From an uncultured Eggerthellaceae bacterium (GTDB taxonomy: Bacteria > Actinomycetota > Coriobacteriia > Coriobacteriales > Eggerthellaceae), in NCBI GenBank assembly GCA_946626265.1, contig CAMOUE010000094.1, forward strand, positions 1-8,480: a stretch of DNA of 8,480 nucleotides, read 5' to 3'. The translations under genes and the position numbers were made by a program. Positions 1 to 6,301 of this stretch are shown here, piece after piece. Each line of letters begins with the position of its first letter. Positions within the stretch are counted from its first letter, which is position 1. The notes beneath the pieces were generated by a model that ran no database searches, was not told the origin of the DNA, and saw nothing but the letters and a program-made list of their open reading frames with translations.

Positions 1-542
1 TTCGCGACGACCTCGACTTCGGAATAGCCGCACATCGCGAGCGCGGATACCTTCGTGGGAGTCAGGCGCGTGCCAGCAGGCAGCAACGGCTGGCCTGCTT
101 CGAAGTTCGCGCCCTTCTCGCGGCAGTTGGCGCCGCGCTTGCCCGGCGCGACGAGGACTTCGAGCCGGCCGGGATTCAGATTGTCGAGCCCGACCTCGCC
201 TACGCCGCCGTCGAACCGCACGTCCTCGACCTTGATGGCCGTGTCGAAACCTGCAGGAAGCGCCGTGCCGGTGTTGGCCCAATCGTATTCGGCACCGAGC
301 TGCCATGCGCTCGTGTCGGGCATGCCGCCTTCGAAGTCCGCGAAGCGCACCGCGATGCCGTCCATCTGCGCGCAGAGCGCGTTGGGCACGTCGACCTTCG
401 CTGCGCAGTCGGCCGCCGTCACCCGGCAGAACGCCTCGTGAATGCCGACGACCTCGGTGCGCGGTTCGAACTTCGCCGCCTCGACGAGCCGTGCGATAGC
501 CTCCTCGCGCTTGAGCTCCACATGTTTCGAATGGTCGCGCAT
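1..542 (-). CDS. moeA: Molybdopterin molybdenumtransferase MoeA, N-terminal part (runs off left edge)
   Basis: MoeA inserts molybdate into adenylylated molybdopterin in the cytoplasm, the last common step of molybdenum cofactor synthesis. About 180 residues are visible. The family landmarks appear in order: the MDG signature in CAQMDGIAVR (canonical form SAMDGYA), the NTGTALPAG...AIKVEDV segment, and the GKRGANCREKG...LLPAGTRLTP...LA..GY..V.V stretch of domains I and II. The catalytic MPT-binding domain lies outside the window. An ATG at 542 is preferred because AAAGGCGGA lies just upstream. An in-frame ATG at 563 has no ribosome site and abuts the AT-rich motif at 565-587. MDGIAV and IEDV-like wording is known from MoeA proteins that carry an extra C-terminal PBP-like domain, but that end cannot be seen here. 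The gene lies 85 bases after the hydrolase stop, in the same direction. Confidence 0.94.
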   Translation of the reverse strand, partial: MRDHSKHVELKREEAIARLVEAAKFEPRTEVVGIHEAFCRVTAADCAAKVDVPNALCAQMDGIAVRFADFEGGMPDTSAWQLGAEYDWANTGTALPAGFDTAIKVEDVRFDGGVGEVGLDNLNPGRLEVLVAPGKRGANCREKGANFEAGQPLLPAGTRLTPTKVSALAMCGYSEVEVVA

Positions 543-564
543 GACTCCGCCTTTCCGCGCCATA

Positions 565-587
565 GTTTATGTTTGTATGGAAATAAT
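565..587 (-). promoter_or_regulatory. AT-rich operator-like motif upstream of moeA
   Basis: On the minus strand this 23-base site contains the dyad TTAT-N12-ATAA and the core ATAC at its centre. It matches the site before the HTH-PBP regulator at 14 of 23 positions and the mop site at 15 of 23. A -10-like TATTAT overlaps its upstream edge, but no good -35 is visible. The site ends directly before the upstream candidate ATG (563). It is probably a binding site for the local molybdenum-linked regulator, which is an inference from the repeated motif. Confidence 0.45.
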
Positions 588-627
588 ACCGCAGGGCAGT
601 CACCTCTGCACCAAAAGGGCATCCTCT

Positions 628-1392
628 TTAACGCGAACGGGCCGCGATGAAGCCGACCGCCAGCTCAATTGCGCGATAGTAGTGCTCTGGCAACGAATTG
701 CGGAAACCGTGGCGCATGCCACCGAGAACGACCAGCTCGGAGCGTGACCCGTAGATGCGAGCGGCTCGCACCGAATACTCGGGCGGCACGATTTCGTCAT
801 CCGAGCCGTGAACGATCAGAACATCGCCGCCGTACCCCCCTATTGTGCCGAAAATGTCGGTGTCGACCGCATCCTGCAGGTAGCGCCTTCCGATCGGCAG
901 GCCGCCGAACGTGGCCTGGTCGGGAATAGCGCCGTTCGGCGAGCTCGCCACCGTCTTTTCGGCATCGTTGCCGATGCAGAAGGCGGGAAAGTTGAGCACG
1001 AGCCCCCGCACGTCAGCCGAGCGCCGAGCCGCTACGTAAGCGCTCACGTAGCCTCCCTGGCTGCTGCCGACGAGGAAAAGCCGCTGCGAGTCAACCGCGC
1101 CGAGCTCGCGCACGGCATCGATCACGGCCTCGAGATCGGCGGCCTCGGTGAGCACCGACATGTCGAGCATCGTCCCGTCGCTCTGCGAAGCGGGACCGCC
1201 GCCGCAGAAGTCGAAGGAAGCGAACGCGATGCCGCGATCGGCGAAATCGCACGGCATTGCGCTGTCATAGACACGCGAAGCGCCGAATCCATGCGAGAAC
1301 ACCGCGACAGGAAACGGGCCTTTCCCTTCCGGATACTGGATTTTGCCGTAGATGCGCATGCCGTCGCGCATGACGACGAGTTCTTCAATCAC
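628..1392 (-). CDS. Alpha/beta hydrolase, esterase/acyl hydrolase type
   Basis: A cytoplasmic serine hydrolase of 254 residues with no signal peptide or membrane segment. All expected elements of the fold are present: the oxyanion-region HGFG (34-37), the nucleophile elbow G-S-S-Q-G at 109-113 with Ser111, the acid motif HGSDDEIVP with Asp199, and His228 in RHGF. The size and the short cap resemble single-domain feruloyl/cinnamoyl esterase-like and dienelactone-hydrolase-like proteins. The substrate cannot be told from sequence. The start is GTG at 1392, supported by AAAAGGTG at a normal spacing; the nearest in-frame ATG codons would clip the first strand. It is followed by moeA in the same direction and preceded by an operator-like motif shared with the HTH-PBP regulator, so it may belong to the same regulon. 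Confidence 0.9.
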   Translation of the reverse strand: MIEELVVMRDGMRIYGKIQYPEGKGPFPVAVFSHGFGASRVYDSAMPCDFADRGIAFASFDFCGGGPASQSDGTMLDMSVLTEAADLEAVIDAVRELGAVDSQRLFLVGSSQGGYVSAYVAARRSADVRGLVLNFPAFCIGNDAEKTVASSPNGAIPDQATFGGLPIGRRYLQDAVDTDIFGTIGGYGGDVLIVHGSDDEIVPPEYSVRAARIYGSRSELVVLGGMRHGFRNSLPEHYYRAIELAVGFIAARSR

Positions 1393-1442
1393 CTTGACAC
1401 CTTTTCAAGACAACTTGCAACCATCGTGGCTATTGTACGCGA

Positions 1443-1465
1443 ATATATAGTCGTATGAGGATAAA
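1443..1465 (-). promoter_or_regulatory. Operator-like motif upstream of the hydrolase, best match to the regulator's own operator
   Basis: Read on the minus strand, this 23-base AT-rich site is identical to the site before the HTH-PBP gene (5177-5199) at 18 positions without gaps. The five differences are scattered single bases. It lies about 50 bases upstream of the hydrolase GTG. A -10-like TACAAT lies just downstream on the minus strand (about 1431-1436) with no convincing -35, so activation or repression at this site is plausible. The neighbouring DNA is GC-rich, so the match is not simply regional composition. Confidence 0.55.
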
Positions 1466-1473
1466 TTAGCCAG

Positions 1474-1752
1474 TTATTCGGCCGAATCGGCGTCGGCTGG
1501 CGTGGTCGTCACGGTCGAATCGGCGTCGGCTGGCGCGGTCGGCGAGCCCGGCGAATCCGACCCGCCTTCGCGCTTCGCGCGCCGCGCCGCTTCGTCCTCG
1601 GCGACGATGCGCTCGATCGTCTGCTCGACCGTCGACGGAATGCCGAACAGCGTGCGCTGAGACACGAGCGGACGCACGGGCTTGCCCGACGCCTCGGCGG
1701 CAAGCAGCTCCTGTATGCGCTTCCAGCGCTTTTCGTCTTCCCGATATCCCAT
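1474..1752 (-). CDS. Small hypothetical protein with acidic repeat tail
   Basis: No family is recognised in this 92-residue protein. Residues 1-65 are rich in charged amino acids and predicted mostly helical (REDEKRWKRIQELLAAE, then TIERIVAEDEAARRAKRE). The C-terminal 25 residues are low complexity and contain PADADS twice with an 11-residue period. The ATG at 1752 is the only reasonable start because an in-frame stop lies four codons upstream. No Shine-Dalgarno sequence is visible before it, so it may depend on translation of the gene ending 56 bases upstream at 1809. Composition and codon use suit a real gene, but evidence is moderate. Confidence 0.6.
   Translation of the reverse strand: MGYREDEKRWKRIQELLAAEASGKPVRPLVSQRTLFGIPSTVEQTIERIVAEDEAARRAKREGGSDSPGSPTAPADADSTVTTTPADADSAE
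1483..1535. repeat. Two-copy direct repeat, 33-base period
   Basis: An identical 20-base unit (CGAATCGGCGTCGGCTGGCG) occurs at 1483-1502 and 1516-1535. It encodes the repeated ADADS segments in the tail of the small hypothetical protein. The 33-base period keeps the reading frame, so copy number could change without a frameshift. Confidence 0.9.
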
Positions 1753-1808
1753 GGAAACAGATTAACGCAAAAAGGAGATCGTCGTGTGGGCGCTTCCAAC
1801 TCCGCAGC

Positions 1809-3155
1809 TCACTGCTCCCCCAACTTTTCACGCGCCTGCGACTCGAACTCGTAATGCTCTTCGGTCTGCCACCGCTCGGTGAACACCAGGCCTTGGCGAC
1901 CGTAGCTCATGCCCGCGTCGGCCGCCTCGACGGCCGTGATCATCTGTCGTTTGAAATGGGAATCGACGGCCATGGGGACGAGCGCCACAACGGCTATCCC
2001 CAAGCCTACGAGAATGCCAAGGCCATCGGCATCGCGCCATCCATCGGTCATTTCGCCGAGTATCGAGAACACGATCACGGCCAAGACGGCCACGAGCGCA
2101 CACACGGTCGCACGGCGTCGAGCGCTGCTGATGGGGAGGTCGCCGACGCATTTCCCAGTCTCACCGTTCACGGCAAACAGCATGCGCTCGGCGCCCCACG
2201 TGCAATGCATGAGCCAGACGGGCAGGACGCACGAGTGCGCGCGGACCGTTTCCACGTGTGTTTCGCGTGCGACCACTTCCGAGATGTCGTCGATGGCGGG
2301 CTGGTCAATCACGTCGTTTTCCATATCCTGCTCGAAGGATGTCTTGGCAAGCGCCTCTGCGCGGGGCTGGCAGGCCTCAGCGCTTTCGTCCGCCACCTCC
2401 ATGAGGTAACCCGCCGCGTAGGCCGTCGAGAACGCGCGCAACGCCGAAAAGTCGAATGGAGCGATGGCGTCCATATGCGCATCGGGCATCTTCGACGACC
2501 CGTCTATCGGAATTCCCTCGAATGCAGCATGTCCCGCGCGCTTGACGCCGTAATAGTGCTTGACGCTGCCTTCCCCCGTACCCTTTTGATCGTAGGCGAC
2601 ATAATGCGCCCAGCCGTCCACGTTGACGTCGTACAGATGGTAGGGCACGTACACCGCCTGCATGTGCTCAATCGACGCACTGAACTTTCGCGAGAGATAC
2701 CATTTGTGCTCGAAATGCTGTCGCATCTGGACTTCGGCCTGCTCGCGCGTAATCGAGAAGGGAATGACCCAATCAGGAATGTTTTCGGCGGTTGCAACAC
2801 CGCACGTGAGCATGTTGTTGCCGCAGTACGGGCACGAGGTGGATACGGTGCTCTGATCGGCGATGACGTCGGCGCCGCACGAGGGACACGAGTAACGCAC
2901 CGCCGTCCGTGCCGCCGCCGTCCCCTCATGCTCGATTTCCCAGGGCGCATTGTCCAGGAACTGCTCGACAGTCCTCACGTGCTGGGTTTCGCGCACCTTC
3001 GGCTCGACGCTTGTCGGGATAGCCCGCTCGGCCTCGCCTTGGCTGAAAACGCTGTCGCATGAGGCGCACTCCAGCAGACCGCTTTCCGCGTTGAACGCCA
3101 GGACGCCGTTGCAATTCGGGCATTGGTACGTGACTGCCTTTTTGGTGGTGGCCAT
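1809..3155 (-). CDS. Zinc-ribbon membrane protein (TFIIB-type/PriA-like zinc ribbon annotation class)
   Basis: A 448-residue protein with two rubredoxin-like zinc ribbons: CPNC (12-15) with CASC (30-33), and CPSC (90-93) with CPYC (108-111). Each pair of knuckles can bind one zinc. A long central region without a recognised catalytic motif follows (HFEHKWYLSRKFSASIEH, YVPYHLYDVNVDGWAHY). Two hydrophobic segments at about 350-366 and 380-397 form a hairpin in the membrane, and there is a charged C-terminal tail. Such proteins are often auto-annotated as primosomal helicase or TFIIB-type zinc ribbon proteins, but there is no helicase domain here. The role is unknown; a membrane-anchored protein with the bulk in the cytoplasm is likely. 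The ATG at 3155 has GGAAGGAAAAGG upstream. Confidence 0.88.
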   Translation of the reverse strand: MATTKKAVTYQCPNCNGVLAFNAESGLLECASCDSVFSQGEAERAIPTSVEPKVRETQHVRTVEQFLDNAPWEIEHEGTAAARTAVRYSCPSCGADVIADQSTVSTSCPYCGNNMLTCGVATAENIPDWVIPFSITREQAEVQMRQHFEHKWYLSRKFSASIEHMQAVYVPYHLYDVNVDGWAHYVAYDQKGTGEGSVKHYYGVKRAGHAAFEGIPIDGSSKMPDAHMDAIAPFDFSALRAFSTAYAAGYLMEVADESAEACQPRAEALAKTSFEQDMENDVIDQPAIDDISEVVARETHVETVRAHSCVLPVWLMHCTWGAERMLFAVNGETGKCVGDLPISSARRRATVCALVAVLAVIVFSILGEMTDGWRDADGLGILVGLGIAVVALVPMAVDSHFKRQMITAVEAADAGMSYGRQGLVFTERWQTEEHYEFESQAREKLGEQ

Positions 3156-3336
3156 CGCCTTTTCCTTCCAAAGTGCATTTTGACCGCGCGCTATTTCAGT
3201 ACCCTGCCCATTTTACTTTCACGGCAAGACCTCGTCCGAGGAGAGCGCGGAAGTTTGACCTAATCCCCCGTTTCTCCTAGCGCCTCACATCGGCCGCTAT
3301 GATGAAGCATCGAGCCCTTTCACGTCGAACTATTCT

Positions 3337-3345
3337 TGATACAAT
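3337..3345 (+). promoter_or_regulatory. Extended -10 promoter of the rubredoxin gene
   Basis: TG-A-TACAAT forms an extended -10 element whose last base lies 33 bases before the rubredoxin ATG. The -35 region is poor, as is usual for extended -10 promoters. Together with the terminator at 3554-3595 it makes the rubredoxin gene a single-gene transcript. Confidence 0.5.
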
Positions 3346-3378
3346 GGCCCCGTTGTAAATCGAACGAGAGGAGCCGTC

Positions 3379-3534
3379 ATGAAGTACATTTGCCCCTGCG
3401 GTTACGAGTACGACCCCGAGGTCGGCGACCCCGATGCCGGCATCGCCCCCGGCACCGCTTTCGAGGACATCCCCGAGGATTGGGTGTGCCCGTGGTGTGG
3501 TCTTGGCAAGGACGCCTTCGAGCCTGCTGAATAA
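3379..3534 (+). CDS. Rubredoxin
   Basis: Rubredoxin is a small cytoplasmic electron carrier with one iron bound by four cysteines, common in anaerobes for oxygen and peroxide detoxification. The 51-residue product has the usual family length and consensus: YDPEVGDPDAGIAPGTAFEDIPEDW, with the breaks at the family's normal loops, and the second knuckle CPWCG (37-41). The first knuckle is odd: it reads C5-P6-C7-G8, whereas the family has C-x-x-C-G, so one residue is missing between the ligands. A GAGAGGAG ribosome site lies 5 bases before the ATG. The gene stands alone between oppositely oriented genes and has its own promoter and terminator. Partners such as rubrerythrin or a reductase are not in the window. 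Confidence 0.95.
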   Translation: MKYICPCGYEYDPEVGDPDAGIAPGTAFEDIPEDWVCPWCGLGKDAFEPAE

Positions 3535-3553
3535 CTGAAAGTTCCATACACGA

Positions 3554-3595
3554 AGCTGCGGCGGGAACAACTCGTTCCCGCCGCAGCTCGTTTTT
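3554..3595 (+). terminator. Rho-independent terminator of the rubredoxin gene
   Basis: A perfect 15-base-pair stem (3554-3568 with 3574-3588) encloses the five-base loop AACTC. It is followed by CG and five T residues at 3591-3595. No T tract follows on the minus strand, so it should stop the rubredoxin transcript only, though the hairpin also lies just beyond the SPFH gene stop. Confidence 0.93.
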
Positions 3596-3630
3596 GAACC
3601 AGAATACCTGGCGCCTTATTTCGCAAGTCG

Positions 3631-4578
3631 CTACTTCTCGACAGGGACAGGCTGCTCCTTGTCTTCAGCAACAATCTCCTTGAGCGACGCGGCGATGCCG
3701 GCGAGGCCCTGCATGTCGGACGGGATGATGAGCTTCGTCGCCTGACCGTCCGCGACCTTCTTCATCGCCTCGAATGACTGCAGCGTCAGGACGGCGGAAT
3801 CGGCGCCTGCCTCGCGCACCATGCGGATGCCGTCGGCCGTCGCCTTCTGCACGTTGCGGATGGCCTCCGCCTCGCCTTCCGCCTCGCGAATCTGGCGTTC
3901 CTTCTCGGCCTCGGCCGCGAGGATGACCGTTTGCTTCTGCGCTTCGGCCTGCAGGATGCGCGCCTGCTTCTCGCCTTCGGCCACGGTGATGGCGCTCTGC
4001 TTGCGGCCTTCGGCCAGCAGCACGGCCTCGCGCTTCTCGCGCTCGGCCTTCATCTGCTTCTCCATGGCCTCGCGAATAGCCATTGGCGGGGTGATGTTCT
4101 TCACCTCGACGCGGTTCACCTTGATGCCCCATGCGTCGGTCGCCTCGTCGAGGATTGCCCTCATCTGCGCGTTGATCGTGTCGCGCGACACGAGCGTCGT
4201 GTCGAGGTCGAGGTCGCCGATGATGTTGCGCAACGTCGTGGCCGTGAGGTTCTCGATGGCGACGATGGGGTTCTCGACGCCGTAGCAGTACAGGCGCGGG
4301 TCCATGACCTTGTAGAACACGACCGTGTCGATGGACATGGTTACGTTGTCCTTCGTGATGACGGGCTGGGGCGGGAAATCGGCCACCTGTTCCTTCAACG
4401 AGACGTGCGCGCGCACGCGGTCGATGAGCGGCAGCTTGAAGTGCAGGCCGTTACCCCAGGTCGTAAGGTACGAACCCAGACGCTCGACGACCATCGTCTC
4501 CGCCTGCGGGACGATGCGGACGCACGTGATGCCAAGCGCGATGACGATGACGAGCAGGACAATGAGAACGACAGTCAT
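3631..4578 (-). CDS. qmcA: SPFH/Band 7 (stomatin/paraslipin, QmcA-like) membrane protein
   Basis: A 315-residue membrane scaffold protein. It has one N-terminal membrane segment (about 2-20), then the Band 7/PHB domain (VPQAETMVVERLGSY, then FPPQPVITKDNVTMSIDTVVFYKV and the A-x-x-x-LR-NIIGDLDLD segment), then a long charged coiled coil at about 168-246 with AEGE/AEAEKE repeats, and a tail with the conserved LQSFEAMKKVADG. Family members form large oligomers in the membrane and influence local organisation or proteolysis. The ATG lies one base after the nfeD stop (TAA-C-ATG), with AAAGGA inside the end of nfeD, so translation is coupled. This SPFH-NfeD pairing is a well-known conserved operon. 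The symbol is by family analogy with E. coli QmcA. Confidence 0.93.
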   Translation of the reverse strand: MTVVLIVLLVIVIALGITCVRIVPQAETMVVERLGSYLTTWGNGLHFKLPLIDRVRAHVSLKEQVADFPPQPVITKDNVTMSIDTVVFYKVMDPRLYCYGVENPIVAIENLTATTLRNIIGDLDLDTTLVSRDTINAQMRAILDEATDAWGIKVNRVEVKNITPPMAIREAMEKQMKAEREKREAVLLAEGRKQSAITVAEGEKQARILQAEAQKQTVILAAEAEKERQIREAEGEAEAIRNVQKATADGIRMVREAGADSAVLTLQSFEAMKKVADGQATKLIIPSDMQGLAGIAASLKEIVAEDKEQPVPVEK

Positions 4579-4579
4579 G

Positions 4580-5002
4580 TTAGATCCTTTCCACTATCAG
4601 CTTGATGCTTTTTTGGTTTATTACGCGCACATGCGCACCTACCTCGATGGGCAGGCCGTCAGACGACAAAGCGGCCCATGTCATATGGTCGCCGGTCTCG
4701 ACGCGCCCGGCGCCCGGCTCGCCGCCGATCGCCTCGACCACGATTGCCTCCTGGCCGACGGGCGTGCTCTCGTGAGACTCGCCGATTGCGCGGTGCTTCA
4801 TGATGAGCGGCCTGAAAAGCGCAAGGCACGTCAGCGAGACAACGAGGAACACCACAATCTGGATCGGCAGGCTCGTGCCCAGAAGGGCCGCGAGGAAAGC
4901 CGCTAGACCTCCCGCGACGAACCATATGGTGATCAACCCCATCGACATGGCCTCGATTACGGCCATGACCACAGCGACCCCCAGCCAAACATACGGACTC
5001 AT
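4580..5002 (-). CDS. NfeD family membrane protein, partner of the SPFH protein
   Basis: A short NfeD (NfeD1b/YbbJ type) of 140 residues without the ClpP-like protease domain of long NfeD proteins. Hydrophobic segments at about 4-20, 22-42 and 46-65 anchor it. The cytoplasmic C-terminal half is the OB-fold domain with the family pattern G-x-V near 99-101, W109-A110 and the closing I-x-x-G-x-x-V-x-V-I...I-x-L-I-V (119-137). It is thought to bind or tune the SPFH partner. The start at 5002 is chosen over an upstream ATG at 5155 because GGAGG lies 7 bases before it and the likely promoter (5029-5034) lies inside the longer frame. Confidence 0.93.
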   Translation of the reverse strand: MSPYVWLGVAVVMAVIEAMSMGLITIWFVAGGLAAFLAALLGTSLPIQIVVFLVVSLTCLALFRPLIMKHRAIGESHESTPVGQEAIVVEAIGGEPGAGRVETGDHMTWAALSSDGLPIEVGAHVRVINQKSIKLIVERI

Positions 5003-5028
5003 AGGCTCACCTCCATTCGCTCGAATCG

Positions 5029-5036
5029 AGTATAAC
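5029..5036 (-). promoter_or_regulatory. Extended -10 promoter of nfeD-SPFH
   Basis: On the minus strand TTGT-TATACT contains TG one base before the -10 hexamer TATACT (5/6 to consensus). The predicted start falls about 20 bases before the nfeD ATG, leaving room for the GGAGG site. The -35 region is weak. Confidence 0.5.
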
Positions 5037-5155
5037 AAACGAACAGGACAACGCAGTAACGCGTCGCGCGCTGTCACTATTGCGTCAACGGGCACGAGTC
5101 GAAGCGCCCGGACAGCGCCCCGTCGCGCATCAAACCGCACGGAATCTATTCGCAA

Positions 5156-5184
5156 TTGAAAATCTTTTCCTGTCTATTTATACT
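5156..5184 (+). promoter_or_regulatory. Promoter of the HTH-PBP regulator gene
   Basis: TTGAAA at 5156-5161 (5/6 to the -35 consensus) and TATACT at 5179-5184 (5/6 to the -10 consensus) are separated by exactly 17 bases. Transcription would begin near 5191, which supports the ATG at 5232 and makes the ATG at 5205 unlikely. The -10 lies inside the palindrome at 5175-5200, so a protein bound there would block this promoter. Confidence 0.72.
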
Positions 5185-5200
5185 TATATGAATATAAATA
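5175..5200. promoter_or_regulatory. Palindromic operator over the -10 box of the HTH-PBP gene
   Basis: Perfect arms TATTTATA (5175-5182) and TATAAATA (5193-5200) are separated by ten bases, themselves partly symmetric. The overlap with the -10 box is the usual geometry of an autorepressor site. Its inner 23 bases recur at the hydrolase promoter (18/23). The general form, an AT-rich dyad with TATA arms, recalls ModE sites, but no ModE gene is present in the window. Confidence 0.65.
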
Positions 5201-5231
5201 ATGTATGGACAGCGACGAAGCCGGAGGATTG

Positions 5232-6209
5232 ATGCGCTCAGACGAATTCATGAATGCCGAGGAGGTTGCCCGCTATCTCCACCTGGGCAAGAACACCGTC
5301 TACCAGCTGGCAAAAACGGGAAAGCTCGCGTCGTACCGCGTCGGGCGCAAGCTCAAGTTCACCCTGGAGGACGTTGAGGCGTATGTAACGTCCACGCACA
5401 TTTCCCCAAAACGGTCCGCCAAGGCCATCGCGCCGATCGCCCAAGAGAAGGAATTCGGCGACGACGACCAGACGCTCATTGAAGCCGCGTCGTTTGGCGA
5501 GGTGCAAGGCGACCGATTCGTCATCGCGGGCGCCGACCAAGCTGCCGACATCATCGCAAGCGCGCTCAACGCGCAAGGCGCCCCCGCAGCACGGCTCATG
5601 CAAGGCAGCTACACCGCGCTCGTAAACCTTTATGCCGGGGACGCCGATGCAGCAGTCGTCAATTTGTACGATCGTTCCTCGAACAGCTGGAACATCCCCT
5701 ACGTGCGCAACCTCGCCCCCGGCGCCTCGGTCGTCGTCATACGGCTCTACGGCCGCAAGCAAGGCCTCATCGTCAAAGAAGGCAATCCGAAACAGCTCAC
5801 GACATGGGGAAGCCTGCTACACGAGGGAGTGCGGCTATCGAACCGCACCAAAGGCAGCGGTTCGCGCGTGCTCCTCGACGAGAAGCTCAGCTCGCTCGAC
5901 GCGAGGGGCGAGACCATCGAAGGGTATTCGAGCCAGGCGTACGTGGGCTCCACGGCCATCCGGCGCGTTTCGAACGGCTTGGCCGACGTCGCCGTCGGAC
6001 ACGAACGCGAAGCGCGACACGTCCGCGGACTCCAATTCGTGCCCCTGCAGTCCGAATGGGTCGACATCGTTATTCGGAAGACGCCGAAGACGCGTCCGAC
6101 GATCAGAGCCGTTAAAGACCTCCTGGCAAGCGAGCACATACAGCGCGATTTCACCGCCCTCTCGCCTTGCGACACCTCGAAGCTCGGCGTCGTCGTATAC
6201 GAGAGCTGA
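5232..6209 (+). CDS. One-component regulator: excisionase-type HTH fused to PBP-like (molybdate/tungstate-type) domain
   Basis: A 325-residue soluble protein. Residues 6-53 are a MerR/excisionase-type HTH (MNAEEVARYLHLGKNTVYQLAKTG, then the wing R-V-G-R-K-L-K-F and LEDVEAY). A short linker leads to a PBP-like domain (about 75-325) of the class found fused to some MoeA proteins. Signs are GSYTALVNLYAGDADAAVVNLYD, the hinge YGRKQGLIVKEGNPK, the ligand-loop NRTKGSGSRVLLDEKL and GLADVAVGHEREA. There is no signal peptide, so it senses its ligand in the cytoplasm. With moeA and mop nearby, molybdate or tungstate is the likely ligand, by inference. The ATG at 5232 has GGAGGA three bases upstream, which is close, but the alternative ATG at 5205 has no ribosome site and lies about 14 bases from the predicted transcript start. 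The palindrome on its promoter suggests autoregulation. Confidence 0.88.
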   Translation: MRSDEFMNAEEVARYLHLGKNTVYQLAKTGKLASYRVGRKLKFTLEDVEAYVTSTHISPKRSAKAIAPIAQEKEFGDDDQTLIEAASFGEVQGDRFVIAGADQAADIIASALNAQGAPAARLMQGSYTALVNLYAGDADAAVVNLYDRSSNSWNIPYVRNLAPGASVVVIRLYGRKQGLIVKEGNPKQLTTWGSLLHEGVRLSNRTKGSGSRVLLDEKLSSLDARGETIEGYSSQAYVGSTAIRRVSNGLADVAVGHEREARHVRGLQFVPLQSEWVDIVIRKTPKTRPTIRAVKDLLASEHIQRDFTALSPCDTSKLGVVVYES

Positions 6210-6218
6210 TGCGAACCG

Positions 6219-6250
6219 CGAAAGGCCGCCTTGCCGGCGGCCTTTCGTTT
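6219..6250 (+). terminator. Rho-independent terminator of the HTH-PBP gene
   Basis: A perfect 12-base-pair stem, CGAAAGGCCGCC at 6219-6230 with its complement at 6236-6247, closes the loop TTGCC. Stem-end T residues plus TTT at 6248-6250 follow. It begins ten bases after the stop codon. On the minus strand no T tract follows, so it is a poor terminator for the converging gene at 6302. Confidence 0.85.
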
Positions 6251-6301
6251 CCACGTACTCTCTAGCGCGTTCGCCACCTTGCAGCGAGCGCGTCTCGCCC
6301 G

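Noticed and set aside
808..1458. Plus-strand open frame of 216 codons opposite the hydrolase
   Set aside because: The minus strand encodes a complete catalytic triad with a supported GTG start. The plus frame is a GC-driven shadow.
1854..3062. Long plus-strand open frame of 402 codons
   Set aside because: It lies antisense to the zinc-ribbon membrane protein gene, whose four C-x-x-C motifs, membrane segments and ribosome site mark it as the real frame. The antisense translation is low-quality and shows no family features.
3820..4070. Repetitive GC-rich stretch as a DNA repeat
   Set aside because: It encodes the Ala/Glu-rich coiled coil of the SPFH protein. The repetition is at the protein level and normal for the family.
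5003..5155. 51-residue N-terminal extension of NfeD from an ATG at 5155
   Set aside because: The extension has no NfeD similarity, the likely promoter lies inside it, and the ATG at 5002 has a strong GGAGG site.
5175..5200. Excisionase-like HTH and palindrome read as phage or integrative-element signs
   Set aside because: The HTH is fused to a PBP-like sensor domain, and there is no integrase, tRNA gene or attachment-site repeat in the window.
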